64,000 nucleotides of DNA from Mycobacterium pseudokansasii (GCF_900566075.1 NZ_UPHU01000001.1:3410001-3474000), one strand, 5' to 3'. Shown: positions 1 through 9,206, numbered from the stretch's first letter. Notes: generated from the letters alone by a model not told the origin. Numbers and translations: made by a program.

Positions 1-506
1 TGCTCGTCACGCAGCAACAACGCCGCCGATAAGGCGATTTGACCGCCCGCAGAGTCGCCGGCCAAGCACACGCCGTGCTCGGGCGAGATCTTCTCAGCCG
101 CCAATTGAGCGACCACGGGCACCACAGCGGCCGCCGTACCAAACGGAATCAACGGATAGATCGGTACGACAACTTTCACGCGCGCCCCGGCGGCGATGTG
201 GGTCACCAATCGCCAGTGGTGTGAGTTGATTTCGTTGACCCACGCACCGCCATGGAGGTAGACGACGGTGTGCGTGTACGCGTCGTTCTTGGGCACCACG
301 GCATAAATGGGCCAGCCGGATCGACGAGCGACCTCCACAGTCACATCGGAACGCAGCCGCGCCGGCGGTCCGTACGCCGACGGACGCAATGCGCGGGCCG
401 TGATGTGTTTGCGGGCATCGGCTGCGGTGGTGTACTGGCGGGTCCGCCCCGTGACACGAAGCATTGCGGGCATGGTTCGGCTCGCCCAGCTGGGCCCACG
501 TGTCAC
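1..506 (-). CDS. alpha/beta hydrolase (HSL-type esterase/lipase), C-terminal part cut by window edge
   Basis: Reading the minus strand gives a hormone-sensitive-lipase-type alpha/beta hydrolase. The oxyanion-hole motif YLHGGAW lies about 90 residues from the start, and the nucleophile motif GDSAGG follows at the window edge. The family hydrolyses carboxyl esters through a Ser-Asp-His triad; only the nucleophile Ser is visible because the Asp and His parts lie outside the window. I start it at a GTG (506) with an AAAGGA Shine-Dalgarno sequence 7 bases upstream. An internal ATG at 473 is the alternative. It is divergent from the flavoprotein gene that starts at 823. The substrate is unknown; mycobacteria carry many Lip paralogues of this type. 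Confidence 0.85.
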   Translation of the reverse strand, partial: MTRGPSWASRTMPAMLRVTGRTRQYTTAADARKHITARALRPSAYGPPARLRSDVTVEVARRSGWPIYAVVPKNDAYTHTVVYLHGGAWVNEINSHHWRLVTHIAAGARVKVVVPIYPLIPFGTAAAVVPVVAQLAAEKISPEHGVCLAGDSAGGQIALSAALLLRDE

Positions 507-822
507 GGCTCGTTCCTTTCGCTGATCTCAGACAGCAGCTTCCACTCCGGGACGATGACACCTCTTCGCCAGTACATCCCAGACCGTCATACACCGCGGC
601 ATGTTTCGTCGATACCCGGATAACCGATACGGGGCAGCCCGACATCGACGGGACACCGCCGGCGCTCACACCGCTTTCGGCCGATCGCCGATCGGTCGCG
701 GTACGGGGCTTAGACTCCATTCGGCTCCGTTGCAGCAACAGAGACCGCTCCGCCACAGCGACGACTGGCTCGCTTCCCGCCGGCGACTGGTCGTGCAGCT
801 CCCAAAGGTCGAAGGAGGGCCT

Positions 823-2280
823 ATGAACGGGCCAACACAAGGGCCAACGACGGCCATCGACGCCGACTACCTGGTGGTGGGCGCCGGGGCAATGGGGATG
901 GCGTTCACCGATACGCTTCTCGCCGAGTCCGAGGCGACCGTGGTGATCGTCGACCGGGCCCATCAACCGGGCGGACATTGGACCACCGCCTACCCATTCG
1001 TGCGGCTGCACCAACCGTCGGCGTATTACGGCGTCAACTCAAGAGCCTTGGGCAACAACACGATTGACGCCGTCGGCTGGAACCAGGGACTCAACGAACT
1101 CGCCTCCGTCGGCGAAATCTGCGCCTACTTCGACGCCGTGATGCAACAGCAATTCCTGCCCAGCGGGCGGGTTACCTACTTTCCCATGAGCGAGTACCTC
1201 GGCGACAGCCGATTCCGGACGCTCGGCGGCGCGGAGTACCCGGTGCGGGTCCGTCGGCGCATCGTCGACGCCACCTACCTGCAAGCCCTCGTGCCGTCGA
1301 TGCGGCCGGCACCGTACCCGGTGGCACCCGGCGTCGACTGCATTGCGCCCAACGACCTGCCGAGATTCCGCGCGCGCGACCGATACGTGATCATCGGTGC
1401 CGGCAAAACGGGAATGGACGTCTGTCTATGGTTGCTGCGAAACGGCGTCACCCCCGAGAAGCTGACCTGGATCATGCCCCGCGACGCCTGGTTGATCGAC
1501 CGCGCAACGCTGCAGCCGGGACCGACGTTCATCAAGAAGTTTCGGGACAGCTACGGCGCCACGCTCGAGGCCATCGGCAACGCGACATCGATCCAGGACC
1601 TGTTCGACCGGCTCGAGGCGGCCGGAACGTTGCTGCGGCTCGACCCCGCGGTGCGACCGACCATGTATCGGTGCGCGACCGTGTCACAACCCGAATTCGA
1701 CCAATTGCGCCGCATCGACGACATCGTCAGGATGGGCCATGTCCAACGCATCGAGGCCACGGAAGTGGTGCTCGACGGCGGTTCAATCCCCTCTGGTCCT
1801 TCGACCCTCTACATCGACTGCACCGCCGACGGAGCCCCGCAGCGGCCGGCCACACCGGTTTTCGACGGCGACCACCTCACCCTGCAGGCGGTGCGGGGCT
1901 GTCAACAGGTGTTCAGCGCGGCGTTCACCGCGCACGTCGAACTTGCCTACCCCGACGACGCGGTGAAAAACGAACTCTGCGTGCCGATTCCACATCCGGA
2001 CTCCGACCTGGACTGGTTACGGCTGACGCATTCCGATCTGCGAAATTTTCAGCGCTGGCTCGCCGACGCCGAGCTTACCGACTGGCTCGGTTCGGCACGG
2101 TTGAATCTTCTCGCCGAGTTGCTGCCGCCGTTGTCGCACAAGCCGCGGGTACGTGAGCGGGTGGTGTCGATGTTCCAGTCGAGGTTGAATGCTGCCAGCG
2201 AGCGACTGGAAAAGTTACTGAGCGACCACGGCGGCGATGGCGCGGCAACGTTGAGGAGTGGGCGTGCTGCAGCACACTGA
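823..2280 (+). CDS. FAD/NAD(P)-binding oxidoreductase (flavin monooxygenase-like)
   Basis: A 485-residue flavoprotein. An N-terminal dinucleotide-binding motif (VVGAGAMG, near residue 18) is expected to bind FAD. A second Rossmann motif (YVIIGAGKTGMDV, around residue 190) would bind NAD(P)H. This two-site arrangement is seen in flavin-containing monooxygenases and related NAD(P)/FAD oxidoreductases. The ATG at 823 has a near-ideal AAGGAGG a few bases upstream, so the longer open frame is not needed. The 3' end overlaps the thioesterase gene, implying translational coupling and perhaps joint action on an acyl or lipid substrate. The substrate cannot be read from the sequence. Confidence 0.8.
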   Translation: MNGPTQGPTTAIDADYLVVGAGAMGMAFTDTLLAESEATVVIVDRAHQPGGHWTTAYPFVRLHQPSAYYGVNSRALGNNTIDAVGWNQGLNELASVGEICAYFDAVMQQQFLPSGRVTYFPMSEYLGDSRFRTLGGAEYPVRVRRRIVDATYLQALVPSMRPAPYPVAPGVDCIAPNDLPRFRARDRYVIIGAGKTGMDVCLWLLRNGVTPEKLTWIMPRDAWLIDRATLQPGPTFIKKFRDSYGATLEAIGNATSIQDLFDRLEAAGTLLRLDPAVRPTMYRCATVSQPEFDQLRRIDDIVRMGHVQRIEATEVVLDGGSIPSGPSTLYIDCTADGAPQRPATPVFDGDHLTLQAVRGCQQVFSAAFTAHVELAYPDDAVKNELCVPIPHPDSDLDWLRLTHSDLRNFQRWLADAELTDWLGSARLNLLAELLPPLSHKPRVRERVVSMFQSRLNAASERLEKLLSDHGGDGAATLRSGRAAAH

Positions 2281-3028
2281 CGTCGACGCACCGCTGGTGG
2301 AGGTCCCCGGCTCGGGATACGTCTACCGGACAAGCTGGCGCCTGGCCACCACCGACATCGACGAGCACCAGCGGTTGCGTCTGGATGGAGTAGCCCGCTA
2401 TATCCAGGAAGCCGGCGCCGAGCATTTGGCCGATGCCCAGCTGGCCGAAGTCCATCCGCACTGGATCGTGTTACGCACGGTCATCGACGTCGTCGAGCCG
2501 ATCGAGCTACCCAGCGACATCACCTTCCGCCGTTGGTGCGCAGCGCTTTCCACCCGATGGTGCACCATGCGCGTCCGGCTTGACGGCTCGGCCGGCGGAC
2601 GGATCGAAACCGAGGGTTTCTGGATTTGTGTGAACAAGGACACCCTGACGCCGTCGCGGCTCACCGATGAATGCATCGCCCGCTTCGGCAGTACCACCGA
2701 CAACCACCGGCTCAGGTGGCGCCCCTGGCTCACCGAGCCGGTAACCGACGGCACCGATACACCATTTCCACTGCGCCGCACCGATATTGATCCTTTCGAG
2801 CACGTCAACAACACCATCTACTGGCACGGCATAGTCGACGTACTCGGCCAGCTGCCGGCCGGCGCAGAGCTGACCTCCGCTCCACATCGCGTCGTGCTCG
2901 AGTACCGCAGCCCGATCAAGTACGGCGAAGCCGTCACCATTCGTTCCAACCAGCGCGACGGCCGTATCCGCATGCACTTCGTGGTGGGTGACGACGTCCG
3001 CGCAGCGGCTTTGGTCCGCAAGCTTTGA
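2264..3028 (+). CDS. acyl-ACP thioesterase family protein (Rv2001-like)
   Basis: About 254 residues with two tandem hot-dog segments typical of FatA/FatB-type acyl-ACP thioesterases, which release fatty acids from acyl carrier protein in the cytosol. The first half carries the family-like stretch DEHQRLRLDGVARYIQEAG. The second has DPFEHVNNTIYW, the usual Asp/His-Val-Asn-Asn active-site region. Length and features match M. tuberculosis Rv2001. The GTG at 2264 has GAGGAG just upstream; a GTG at 2258 is possible. It overlaps the end of the flavoprotein gene by 17 bases, so the two are probably one transcript. Confidence 0.82.
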   Translation: MLQHTDVDAPLVEVPGSGYVYRTSWRLATTDIDEHQRLRLDGVARYIQEAGAEHLADAQLAEVHPHWIVLRTVIDVVEPIELPSDITFRRWCAALSTRWCTMRVRLDGSAGGRIETEGFWICVNKDTLTPSRLTDECIARFGSTTDNHRLRWRPWLTEPVTDGTDTPFPLRRTDIDPFEHVNNTIYWHGIVDVLGQLPAGAELTSAPHRVVLEYRSPIKYGEAVTIRSNQRDGRIRMHFVVGDDVRAAALVRKL

Positions 3029-3140
3029 CCGGTGCTGGATCGTGTCGGCCGCCGAAGCCTCGAAGCAGCGTCCGCGCGATTGTGAGGGTGCCGCCGAGTA
3101 CCCTCGCGCTAGTGCAGGTCGCTGAGCTTCCCCCGATCTG

Positions 3141-4469
3141 ATGGACCACGCAGGCACCGGTCGGCCTGCCCGCGATCTGGCGGTTGACTATTACCGGGTG
3201 TCGGGCGTGGTCCTCATCGTCCTGGGCCACTGGCTGGCCGGGTCGGTGACGTATCACGACGGACAGTTCGGCCGACAGAACCCGCTTGTCGACCAGCCCT
3301 GGACGCAGTGGCTGACGTGGCCTTTTCAGGCGGTGCCGGTTTTCTTCCTGGTGGCCGGCTATGCCGGCGCCGTGTCATGGACACATCGTTACGGTGACGG
3401 CGGTGTGTCGCGGCAGGACTGGATTCGGCATCGGGTGGCGCGAGTACTCGGACCCACCGCGGTGTACGTGGGGCTGATGTCGGCAGTCGTGGTGGCGCTG
3501 CAGGTCTCCGGCCTGCCCGCCTCGGTGCTGGAATATGCGGGTTGGGCGGTGGCGATGCACCTGTGGTTCCTCGCGGTGTATTTGGTGGTGGTATCGCTGA
3601 CGCCTGTTGCGATAGCCGCACATCGACGGTGGGGGCTCATGGTGCCGGCGGTACTGGCAGTTGCGCTGGTAGCGGTAGACGCCGCTGCGTTGGCCGGTCA
3701 TATGACCTCTCTCGGTGGCATGAACTACCTGTTGTGCTGGGGCCTGCTCTACCAGCTGGGGATCTGTTGGCAGGCAGGGCTATTGAGCGGCCATCGACCG
3801 GTGGTGCTAGCCGGCGGATCGGCAGTCGCGCTGGCCCTGCTCATCTGGGTCGGCCCCTATCCGGTCAGCATGATCGGGGTTCCCGGCCAAGCGGTACAGA
3901 ACAGCATGCCGCCCTCGGCGGCGATGCTGGCGTTCGCCTGCGTACAGGCCGGCATTGCGGTGGCCGTCGCACCCGCGCTCAACCGCGTGCTTGGTTCCCG
4001 CCGATTGCAGCGGCTGTTGTCGGCGGCCAACAGCAATGTGATGGCGCTCTACCTGTGGCACATGGCGCCAGTGGTGATCGTCGCGGTCGTCGCCTACCCG
4101 GCCGGGCTGCTGCCGCAACCGGCCCAGGGGACGGCGGCGTGGTGGCTGGCCCGGCTGGAGTGGGAGGTTGTCTTGAGCCTGGTGACAGCCGTGCAGATGG
4201 CGTTGTTGTGGTGGCTCCGGCGATTCTTCGCGGCACCGCTGCCGACCATCCGGATACCGCTGCCGCAGCGTTGGGCCGAACCGGTGGTGCTGGTGGGTGT
4301 CATGATGGCAGCTGCCTTCCTGTGGGTGGTCGCCGCGGCCGGATTTGCTCCGTCGGGGAAATATCCGTGGATGACCGCGCTGGTTTTCGCGCTCGGGCTG
4401 ACACTCGTGGCGTGCCGGCCCGCAAAGGCCACCCGGCGGTCAGTCGATACCGCCGCGGGGCCCAATTGA
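3141..4469 (+). CDS. integral membrane acyltransferase 3 family protein
   Basis: A 442-residue polytopic membrane protein with about ten hydrophobic segments. The N-terminus (DYYRVSGVVLIVLGHW) carries the conserved Arg and His of acyltransferase-3/OafA-type proteins, which transfer acyl groups to sugars or other envelope molecules at the membrane. A later segment reads MALYLWHMAPV, another family hallmark. It follows the thioesterase by about 110 bases on the same strand and could be co-transcribed. The acceptor is unknown. Confidence 0.75.
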   Translation: MDHAGTGRPARDLAVDYYRVSGVVLIVLGHWLAGSVTYHDGQFGRQNPLVDQPWTQWLTWPFQAVPVFFLVAGYAGAVSWTHRYGDGGVSRQDWIRHRVARVLGPTAVYVGLMSAVVVALQVSGLPASVLEYAGWAVAMHLWFLAVYLVVVSLTPVAIAAHRRWGLMVPAVLAVALVAVDAAALAGHMTSLGGMNYLLCWGLLYQLGICWQAGLLSGHRPVVLAGGSAVALALLIWVGPYPVSMIGVPGQAVQNSMPPSAAMLAFACVQAGIAVAVAPALNRVLGSRRLQRLLSAANSNVMALYLWHMAPVVIVAVVAYPAGLLPQPAQGTAAWWLARLEWEVVLSLVTAVQMALLWWLRRFFAAPLPTIRIPLPQRWAEPVVLVGVMMAAAFLWVVAAAGFAPSGKYPWMTALVFALGLTLVACRPAKATRRSVDTAAGPN

Positions 4470-4528
4470 GCTCGGCGCCAACCTCGACGCTGCGTTCAGA
4501 GTTATCAGAGGTCTGAAGGCCCATCGAC

Positions 4529-4548
4529 AAGGGACCAATGCCTCGTTC
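4529..4548. promoter_or_regulatory. DosR-box-like palindrome upstream of a usp gene
   Basis: The core GGGACCAATGCCTC resembles the DosR/DevR binding consensus (GGGACT-WW-AGTCCC type) with a few mismatches. It lies about 50-70 bases upstream of the universal stress protein start at 4600, a usual distance for activation. Two similar sites occur near the other usp genes in this window. Assigned by eye, without scoring. Confidence 0.4.
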
Positions 4549-4599
4549 CGTATTGCCGCTGAACCAATAGCGTCCAAGCACAAAGGAATGAGGAAACGC

Positions 4600-5511
4600 A
4601 TGTCCAAGATCGACAGCCATCGGGGAATCGTCGTCGGCGTCGACGGCTCGCCGGGCTCCCAAGCGGCGGTCCGATGGGCCGCCCGCGACGCCGAGTTGCG
4701 CAATGTTCCGCTGACCTTGGCTCATGTTCTCCCGGCCGCGGCCGGAACGCGGCTGGCCTCGTCGGTAGCCGCAGGGCGGACCCGCAGCCGGATTGACGCC
4801 GGACAGCAACTGCTCGACGAGGCGCTAAAGATCGCCGAGGAAAGCTGCGAACGCGGACTAACCCAGATCTATCGCGAAATAGCCAGCGGGACCACCGTTC
4901 CAACGTTGACCAGGCTGTCCGAAGATGCCCATTTGGTGGTGGCTGGTTGCCGCGGCGCAGGCTCGTTGCGGGGCCGGCACTTGGGTTCGGTGAGTTCGGG
5001 GCTCATCCATGACGCGCGGTGCCCGGTGGCAGTCATCCATGACGACGTCCCAATGGCCGCCGATTCCCAGCGAGCCCCGGTGCTGGTGGGCATCGACGGT
5101 TCACCGGAGTCGGAAGTGGCGATCGCCATCGCGTTCGATGCTGCCTCTCGTCGCAAAGTGGACCTGGTGGCCGTGCACGCGTGGAAAGCTCCGGGCGTGT
5201 TGGATCCCATCGTCAGTTTGCCGGGTCCCGGCTGGCCGGAACTGAGGACGCATGAGGACAAGATCGTCGCCGAACGCCTGGCCGGTTGGGGCGAACACTA
5301 CCCCGATGTCGTTGTTCGCCGAACGATCGCACGCAACGATGCGGCGCCTGAAATTGTGGGTATGTCCAAGTCGGCCCAACTCGTAGTGGTCGGCAGTCGC
5401 GGGAGCGGCGGATTCGCGGGGATGTTGTTCGGTTCGGTCAGCGCCGCCGTGGTGCTACTGAGCCATGTGCCGGTCATAGTCGCACGCAAAACGGTCGCCA
5501 AAAGACGCTGA
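4600..5511 (+). CDS. universal stress protein, two UspA domains
   Basis: A 303-residue protein made of two tandem Usp domains. Each begins with the ATP-binding Asp segment (VVGVDGSPGSQAAV and VLVGIDGSPESEVAI) and ends with a glycine-rich nucleotide loop (VAGCRGAGSLRG and VVGSRGSGGFAG). Mycobacterial double-Usp proteins of about 295 residues, such as Rv2005c, Rv2028c and Rv1996, are DosR-regulated dormancy proteins. The ATG at 4600 is preferred over 4588 because GAGGA lies 6 bases upstream. A DosR-box-like site precedes it. Cytosolic; the exact function of the family is not settled. Confidence 0.88.
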   Translation: MSKIDSHRGIVVGVDGSPGSQAAVRWAARDAELRNVPLTLAHVLPAAAGTRLASSVAAGRTRSRIDAGQQLLDEALKIAEESCERGLTQIYREIASGTTVPTLTRLSEDAHLVVAGCRGAGSLRGRHLGSVSSGLIHDARCPVAVIHDDVPMAADSQRAPVLVGIDGSPESEVAIAIAFDAASRRKVDLVAVHAWKAPGVLDPIVSLPGPGWPELRTHEDKIVAERLAGWGEHYPDVVVRRTIARNDAAPEIVGMSKSAQLVVVGSRGSGGFAGMLFGSVSAAVVLLSHVPVIVARKTVAKRR

Positions 5512-5535
5512 ACCCCTTCGGCGGCCCGGTTCAGC
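5507..5535 (+). terminator. hairpin at the end of the usp gene
   Basis: The arms GCTGAACC and GGTTCAGC, 13 bases apart, form a stem that overlaps the stop codon of the upstream usp gene. There is no T-run. This fits a mycobacterial intrinsic terminator or mRNA 3' hairpin, but the stem is short. Confidence 0.35.
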
Positions 5536-5693
5536 ACGAGCTTCGCGAGTCCCGCCGGTCGCGGTAGACCCTCTCGCGAGGTCGGTCGGGCAGAAGCTGG
5601 CGGAAACCGTGCCGGAACTCTCTCGTTTGACGGATTCGGGCATGGGAAGCCTATCCTAACTAATCGCTCGACAGAGGAAGGCTGACCGCGCCC

Positions 5694-5933
5694 ATGTTGC
5701 CCATCGATCCACACGCCGACGCTTGCCGGCGCGCCTGGCTACCCTGCCCGAATTGCAACTGGGGCCGCAACGCATGCTCCGAATGCCGCAGCAGCCGCAA
5801 CTGCGGAACCCACTGGCAGTACCTGCTGAGCAACCGCGCCACAGAACTGCACCTCCAGTGCCCCGGATGCACTACTTTGTGGTCCACTGACACGCGAAAC
5901 CGGCCGCGAGACAACGCGGTTGGTCATCGCTGA
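5694..5933 (+). CDS. small Cys-rich (zinc-ribbon-like) conserved hypothetical protein
   Basis: A 79-residue protein with seven cysteines in a compact pattern: CRRAWLPCPNCNWGRNAC, then CSEC, a lone Cys-Gly-Thr-His, and CPGC near the C-terminus. The CxxC pairs suggest one or two zinc sites, as in small zinc-ribbon proteins. An in-frame stop 33 bases upstream leaves the ATG at 5694 as the only normal start; a GAGGAAGG lies about 11 bases upstream. It stands alone after the usp gene and is convergent with the TetR gene. I do not recognise a function. High third-position GC and the conserved Cys pattern support it as a real gene. Confidence 0.6.
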   Translation: MLPIDPHADACRRAWLPCPNCNWGRNACSECRSSRNCGTHWQYLLSNRATELHLQCPGCTTLWSTDTRNRPRDNAVGHR

Positions 5934-5989
5934 CGCGGCGACGGCACCGGTTACCCGCCCCTGCCGGCACCCAAACCGGCACCCGAGTG

Positions 5990-6658
5990 TCAGGCAACCG
6001 AACCCGATTCCGCCCGGCCATCGAGGGCAGGAAGCGGGCGTTGGCAAATGGTGCGCGCCTCCTGGGCATCGAGTCCGAACAGACGCAACAACCTCTCGGT
6101 GACCATGTCGGCAGCCAACGCATCGTCACGATGCGGATCCGTGCGCAACAAGGCGCCCAGCCCCAGCAACGCACCCCCGGCCGTCGCTAACGCCAGTTCG
6201 GGGTCCCCCACCCGAAACCGTCCGGCGTCGGCGGCGGCCTTGATGTCGCGCAGGGCACGGGGGGCCAGCCCGTGATCGGATGACAGCAGGTCGGTTCCGG
6301 TGGCCAACAGGATGTCAGTCTCCAGTTCTCGCTGACGAAACAGCCTGCCGGTCAGCCGGAAACTGACAGCAAACGTTTCGGCAGGGTCGTCGATCGATGC
6401 GGTGAGCCGGTCCAGCAACGCCCCGTGGGTGTCAAGCACGTCAGCTACCGCCGCCGCGAACAGCTGCTCCTTGCTGTCGAAGTGGTTGTAGAACGAGCCC
6501 ATGCCGACGTCGGCTGCCTGGGTGATCTCAAGCACCGGCGCGTTGAACTTTCCTTCGGCGATTAGCCGCTGCGCGGCCTTGACCAGCGCTGTCCTGGTGC
6601 GCTGTTTGCGTCGCTCCAGACGGTTCGGCGGTTCGGCGTGGCCGTCGCTAGAAGTCAT
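5990..6658 (-). CDS. TetR-family transcriptional regulator
   Basis: A 222-residue repressor-type protein. The N-terminal helix-turn-helix spans about residues 15-65 (KQRTRTALVKAAQRLIAEG, then VGMGSFYNHFDSKEQLF), followed by an all-helical ligand-binding domain. The start is an ATG at 6658; a GTG one codon upstream is also possible. It is divergent from the ThDP-enzyme gene with a 340-base gap containing an imperfect palindrome next to its own start, so autorepression is likely. The ligand is unknown. Confidence 0.85.
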   Translation of the reverse strand: MTSSDGHAEPPNRLERRKQRTRTALVKAAQRLIAEGKFNAPVLEITQAADVGMGSFYNHFDSKEQLFAAAVADVLDTHGALLDRLTASIDDPAETFAVSFRLTGRLFRQRELETDILLATGTDLLSSDHGLAPRALRDIKAAADAGRFRVGDPELALATAGGALLGLGALLRTDPHRDDALAADMVTERLLRLFGLDAQEARTICQRPLPALDGRAESGSVA

Positions 6659-6671
6659 CACTATGGCAGTA

Positions 6672-6696
6672 TGACTCGATTATGAGGATATCGTCA
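6672..6696. promoter_or_regulatory. imperfect palindrome, possible TetR operator
   Basis: TGACTCGAT and ATCGTCA face each other across a short AT-rich spacer, directly upstream of the TetR start. This is the usual place for an autoregulatory operator. The arms are imperfect (TGAC-tc-GAT against ATC-GTCA), so the call is tentative. Confidence 0.3.
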
Positions 6697-6999
6697 GAAA
6701 TGCGGGCGGGGGCGAACCGCCTGGCCCGCTCCGGATCAACAACCAGCGGCCTTACCAAGGACTGATTTGCCGCCGCCGGGGAACCCGCGCGGCCCGGTTC
6801 TCCGACGATCGTCGCCCATGTCCGCGATCCCGGGGGCTCGTGAGAGCGGACCCAGTCGACCGATGGCATGGCAGGTAGCGCGGGCGCTCCTGCCACTCGT
6901 CTGGGCGCATGGACCGTCACCTGCCCATTAGGCCGTCTAGTCAGGCCCATGAATGGGTAACCCCTGTCCGGTAAGCGTGGCAACGGAGAGAGGTGTGCA
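6697..6999. other. intergenic region, promoter side of the ThDP enzyme gene
   Basis: About 300 bases without a convincing gene on either strand. It should hold the promoter of the ThDP-enzyme gene. GGGTAA at about 6955 resembles a SigF -10 element, but a clear -35 match is missing. A strong GGAGAGAGG Shine-Dalgarno sequence lies just before 7000. Confidence 0.5.
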
Positions 7000-8802
7000 A
7001 TGGCGGCGACCGAAGTGAGTGACTTTCTGCTGGAGCGACTCCGCGACTGGGGCGTGGAACATGTGTTTGCTTATCCCGGCGACGGAATCAACGGGCTCCT
7101 TGCAGCGTGGGGCCGGGCCGGCAACAAGCCGATGTTCGTCCAGGCGCGACACGAGGAAATGGCCGCCTTCGAGGCCGTGGGCTACGCAAAGTTCAGTAAC
7201 CGGCTTGGGGTCTGCGCGGCGACCTCGGGCCCGGGCGCGATCCATCTGCTCAACGGTCTCTACGACGCCAAACTCGACCGGGTGCCGGTGGTGGCGATCG
7301 TCGGACAAACCAACCGCAGCGCAATGGGGGGCTCCTACCAGCAGGAAGTTGACCTGTTGAGTCTGTATAAGGACGTTGCCAGCGACTACGTCCAGATGGT
7401 CACCGTGCCCGAACAACTGCCCAACGTCTTGGACCGGGCCATCCGCACCGCGTTGACCAGGCGGGCGCCGACCGCGCTGATCATCCCGTCCGACGTACAA
7501 GAGCTCAAGTACTCCCCGCCCGCCCACGAATTCAAGATGGTTCCGTCCAGTCTCGGGTTTCAACGGCCAGGAGTGGAGCCGGCACGCGACGGTCTGCAAC
7601 GGGCCGCCGACGTGCTCAACGCCGGTGAACGGGTCGCGATGCTGATCGGATGCGGGGCACGCAACGCCGCCCGGGAGATCGTCGCGCTCGCCGACGTGCT
7701 CGGCGCCGGAGTCGCCAAGGCGTTGCTGGGCAAAGATGTGCTATCCGACGAATTGCCCTTCGTGACCGGCGCTATCGGCTTGTTGGGTACGCGGCCAAGC
7801 TACGAGATGATGCGCGACTGCGACACCTTGCTGACCATCGGGTCGAGCTTCCCCTACACGCAGTTCCTGCCACCGTTCGGTGGGGCTCGCGGCGTGCAGA
7901 TCGATATCGACCCCACGGTGATCGGAATGCGATACCCGAACGAGGTGAACCTGGTCGGCGATGCCGCTGCCACAGTGCGCGCGTTATTGCCACTGCTGCA
8001 ACGCAAATCCGACCGATCCTGGCGGGAGACGATCGAACGGAACGTGGCACGCTGGTGGGAGACCATGGCCATGGAGGCCCAGGTGGCGGCCAAGCCGATC
8101 AACCCCATGCGGCTGTTCGCCGACCTGTCACCCAAACTGCCCGACAATGCGATTATCACCGCCGATTCGGGATCGTCAGCGAATTGGTATGCCCGCCAAC
8201 TGAAATTCCGCGACGGCATCCGCGGCTCGCTGTCGGGCAATCTCGCCACCATGGGGCCCGGAGTTCCCTACGGCATCGGCGGGAAGTTCGCCCATCCGGA
8301 CCGTCCGGTGATTGTCTTCGCCGGTGACGGCGCGATGCAGATGAACGGTATGGCCGAGTTGATCACGATCGCGCACTATTGGAAGCAGTGGGCGGACCCG
8401 CGGCTGGTCGTGGCGGTGTTGCACAACAACGACTTGAACCAGGTGACCTGGGAAATGCGCGCCATGGCCGGGGCTCCGAAATTCGCTGAGTCGCAAACTC
8501 TTCCCGATGTCGACTATGCCGGGTTTGCCGCCAGCCTGGGCTTGGGCTCGGCGACGCTGACCGCTCCCGATCAAATCGCGTCGGCCTGGGATCAGGCGCT
8601 ACAGGCCGACCGGCCGACCGTGCTGGATGTGCACTGTGACGCGGACATCCCGCCGGTGCCGCCACACGCCACGTTCGATCAGATGAAAAGCGCGGCCAGC
8701 GCCGTGCTGCGCGGTGACGAAAATGCGTTCGGCATCATCAAGGAAGGCGTCAAGATCAAGGCGCAGGAGTTCTTGCCGCACCGGGAAACCAGCAGGCGAT
8801 AA
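7000..8802 (+). CDS. thiamine-diphosphate-dependent enzyme, pyruvate oxidase/acetolactate-synthase-like
   Basis: A 600-residue ThDP enzyme with the three-domain POX/AHAS layout. The N-terminal Pyr domain has the catalytic Glu in ARHEEMAAFEAVGYAK (about residue 50) and TSGPGAIHLLNGLYDA. A central Rossmann-like domain follows. The C-terminal PP domain carries the GDG...N diphosphate/Mg motif (GDGAMQMNGMAELI, and N in LHNND). These enzymes decarboxylate pyruvate-like 2-oxo acids, PoxB types passing electrons to quinones. The start has a good GGAGAGAGG. It stands alone, with a divergent TetR gene as a possible regulator. PoxB-type pyruvate:quinone oxidoreductase is the best guess; the substrate is not proven. 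Confidence 0.85.
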   Translation: MAATEVSDFLLERLRDWGVEHVFAYPGDGINGLLAAWGRAGNKPMFVQARHEEMAAFEAVGYAKFSNRLGVCAATSGPGAIHLLNGLYDAKLDRVPVVAIVGQTNRSAMGGSYQQEVDLLSLYKDVASDYVQMVTVPEQLPNVLDRAIRTALTRRAPTALIIPSDVQELKYSPPAHEFKMVPSSLGFQRPGVEPARDGLQRAADVLNAGERVAMLIGCGARNAAREIVALADVLGAGVAKALLGKDVLSDELPFVTGAIGLLGTRPSYEMMRDCDTLLTIGSSFPYTQFLPPFGGARGVQIDIDPTVIGMRYPNEVNLVGDAAATVRALLPLLQRKSDRSWRETIERNVARWWETMAMEAQVAAKPINPMRLFADLSPKLPDNAIITADSGSSANWYARQLKFRDGIRGSLSGNLATMGPGVPYGIGGKFAHPDRPVIVFAGDGAMQMNGMAELITIAHYWKQWADPRLVVAVLHNNDLNQVTWEMRAMAGAPKFAESQTLPDVDYAGFAASLGLGSATLTAPDQIASAWDQALQADRPTVLDVHCDADIPPVPPHATFDQMKSAASAVLRGDENAFGIIKEGVKIKAQEFLPHRETSRR

Positions 8803-9206
8803 GGGCGCAGGTCGCTGCCGTCGCGGCTGACGGCGCCCGTCCCGGCCGGATTGCGATGGCGTCATGGCGGCTGACGAGTTCGCTTGACCTGACACGGCGA
8901 CCGGGCGCGGCGGTGCGTGGCATGCTTGGAGCTGAGCTAGCTGGTGCGCGGCCAGATCGGTTGCCGAGCAGAAGACGTGACGGTTCTGCCGCTCGGGCAG
9001 TCATCGAACGGCCTGTCGTATCGCGCAGTTGGTTCCCGCCCTCTCGGCTCAGCGAGCGCACCGCGCCGGTGACTCAGGCCACATGTTTGAGGCCGCGACT
9101 ATTCGGAAACCCTTGCAGTGCAGGGATATTTTGACTGAGCGCTGGCTGAGCGCAATCGAGCGAGCGCGAGGTCGCCATGTGAATAGTAACCGATAGGGAG
9201 GAATTC
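8803..9206. other. 404-base intergenic region
   Basis: No open frame here has mycobacterial coding character or a recognisable domain. The right end (about 9080-9200) holds the promoter and a strong GGGAGGAATTC ribosome binding site of the small stress protein at 9207. A GGAAAC...GATATT arrangement at about 9107-9131 could be a sigma-dependent promoter, but this is weak. Confidence 0.5.

Noticed and set aside
94..1014. Long minus-strand open frame (306 codons) over the first kilobase
   Set aside because: Arg/Pro-rich translation without domains; it overlaps a clear esterase in another frame on the same strand and the flavoprotein start on the other strand. High-GC shadow.
8856..9134. 92-codon open frame in the gap after the ThDP enzyme
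   Set aside because: No ribosome site, no recognisable features, Arg/Pro-rich composition typical of non-coding GC-rich DNA.
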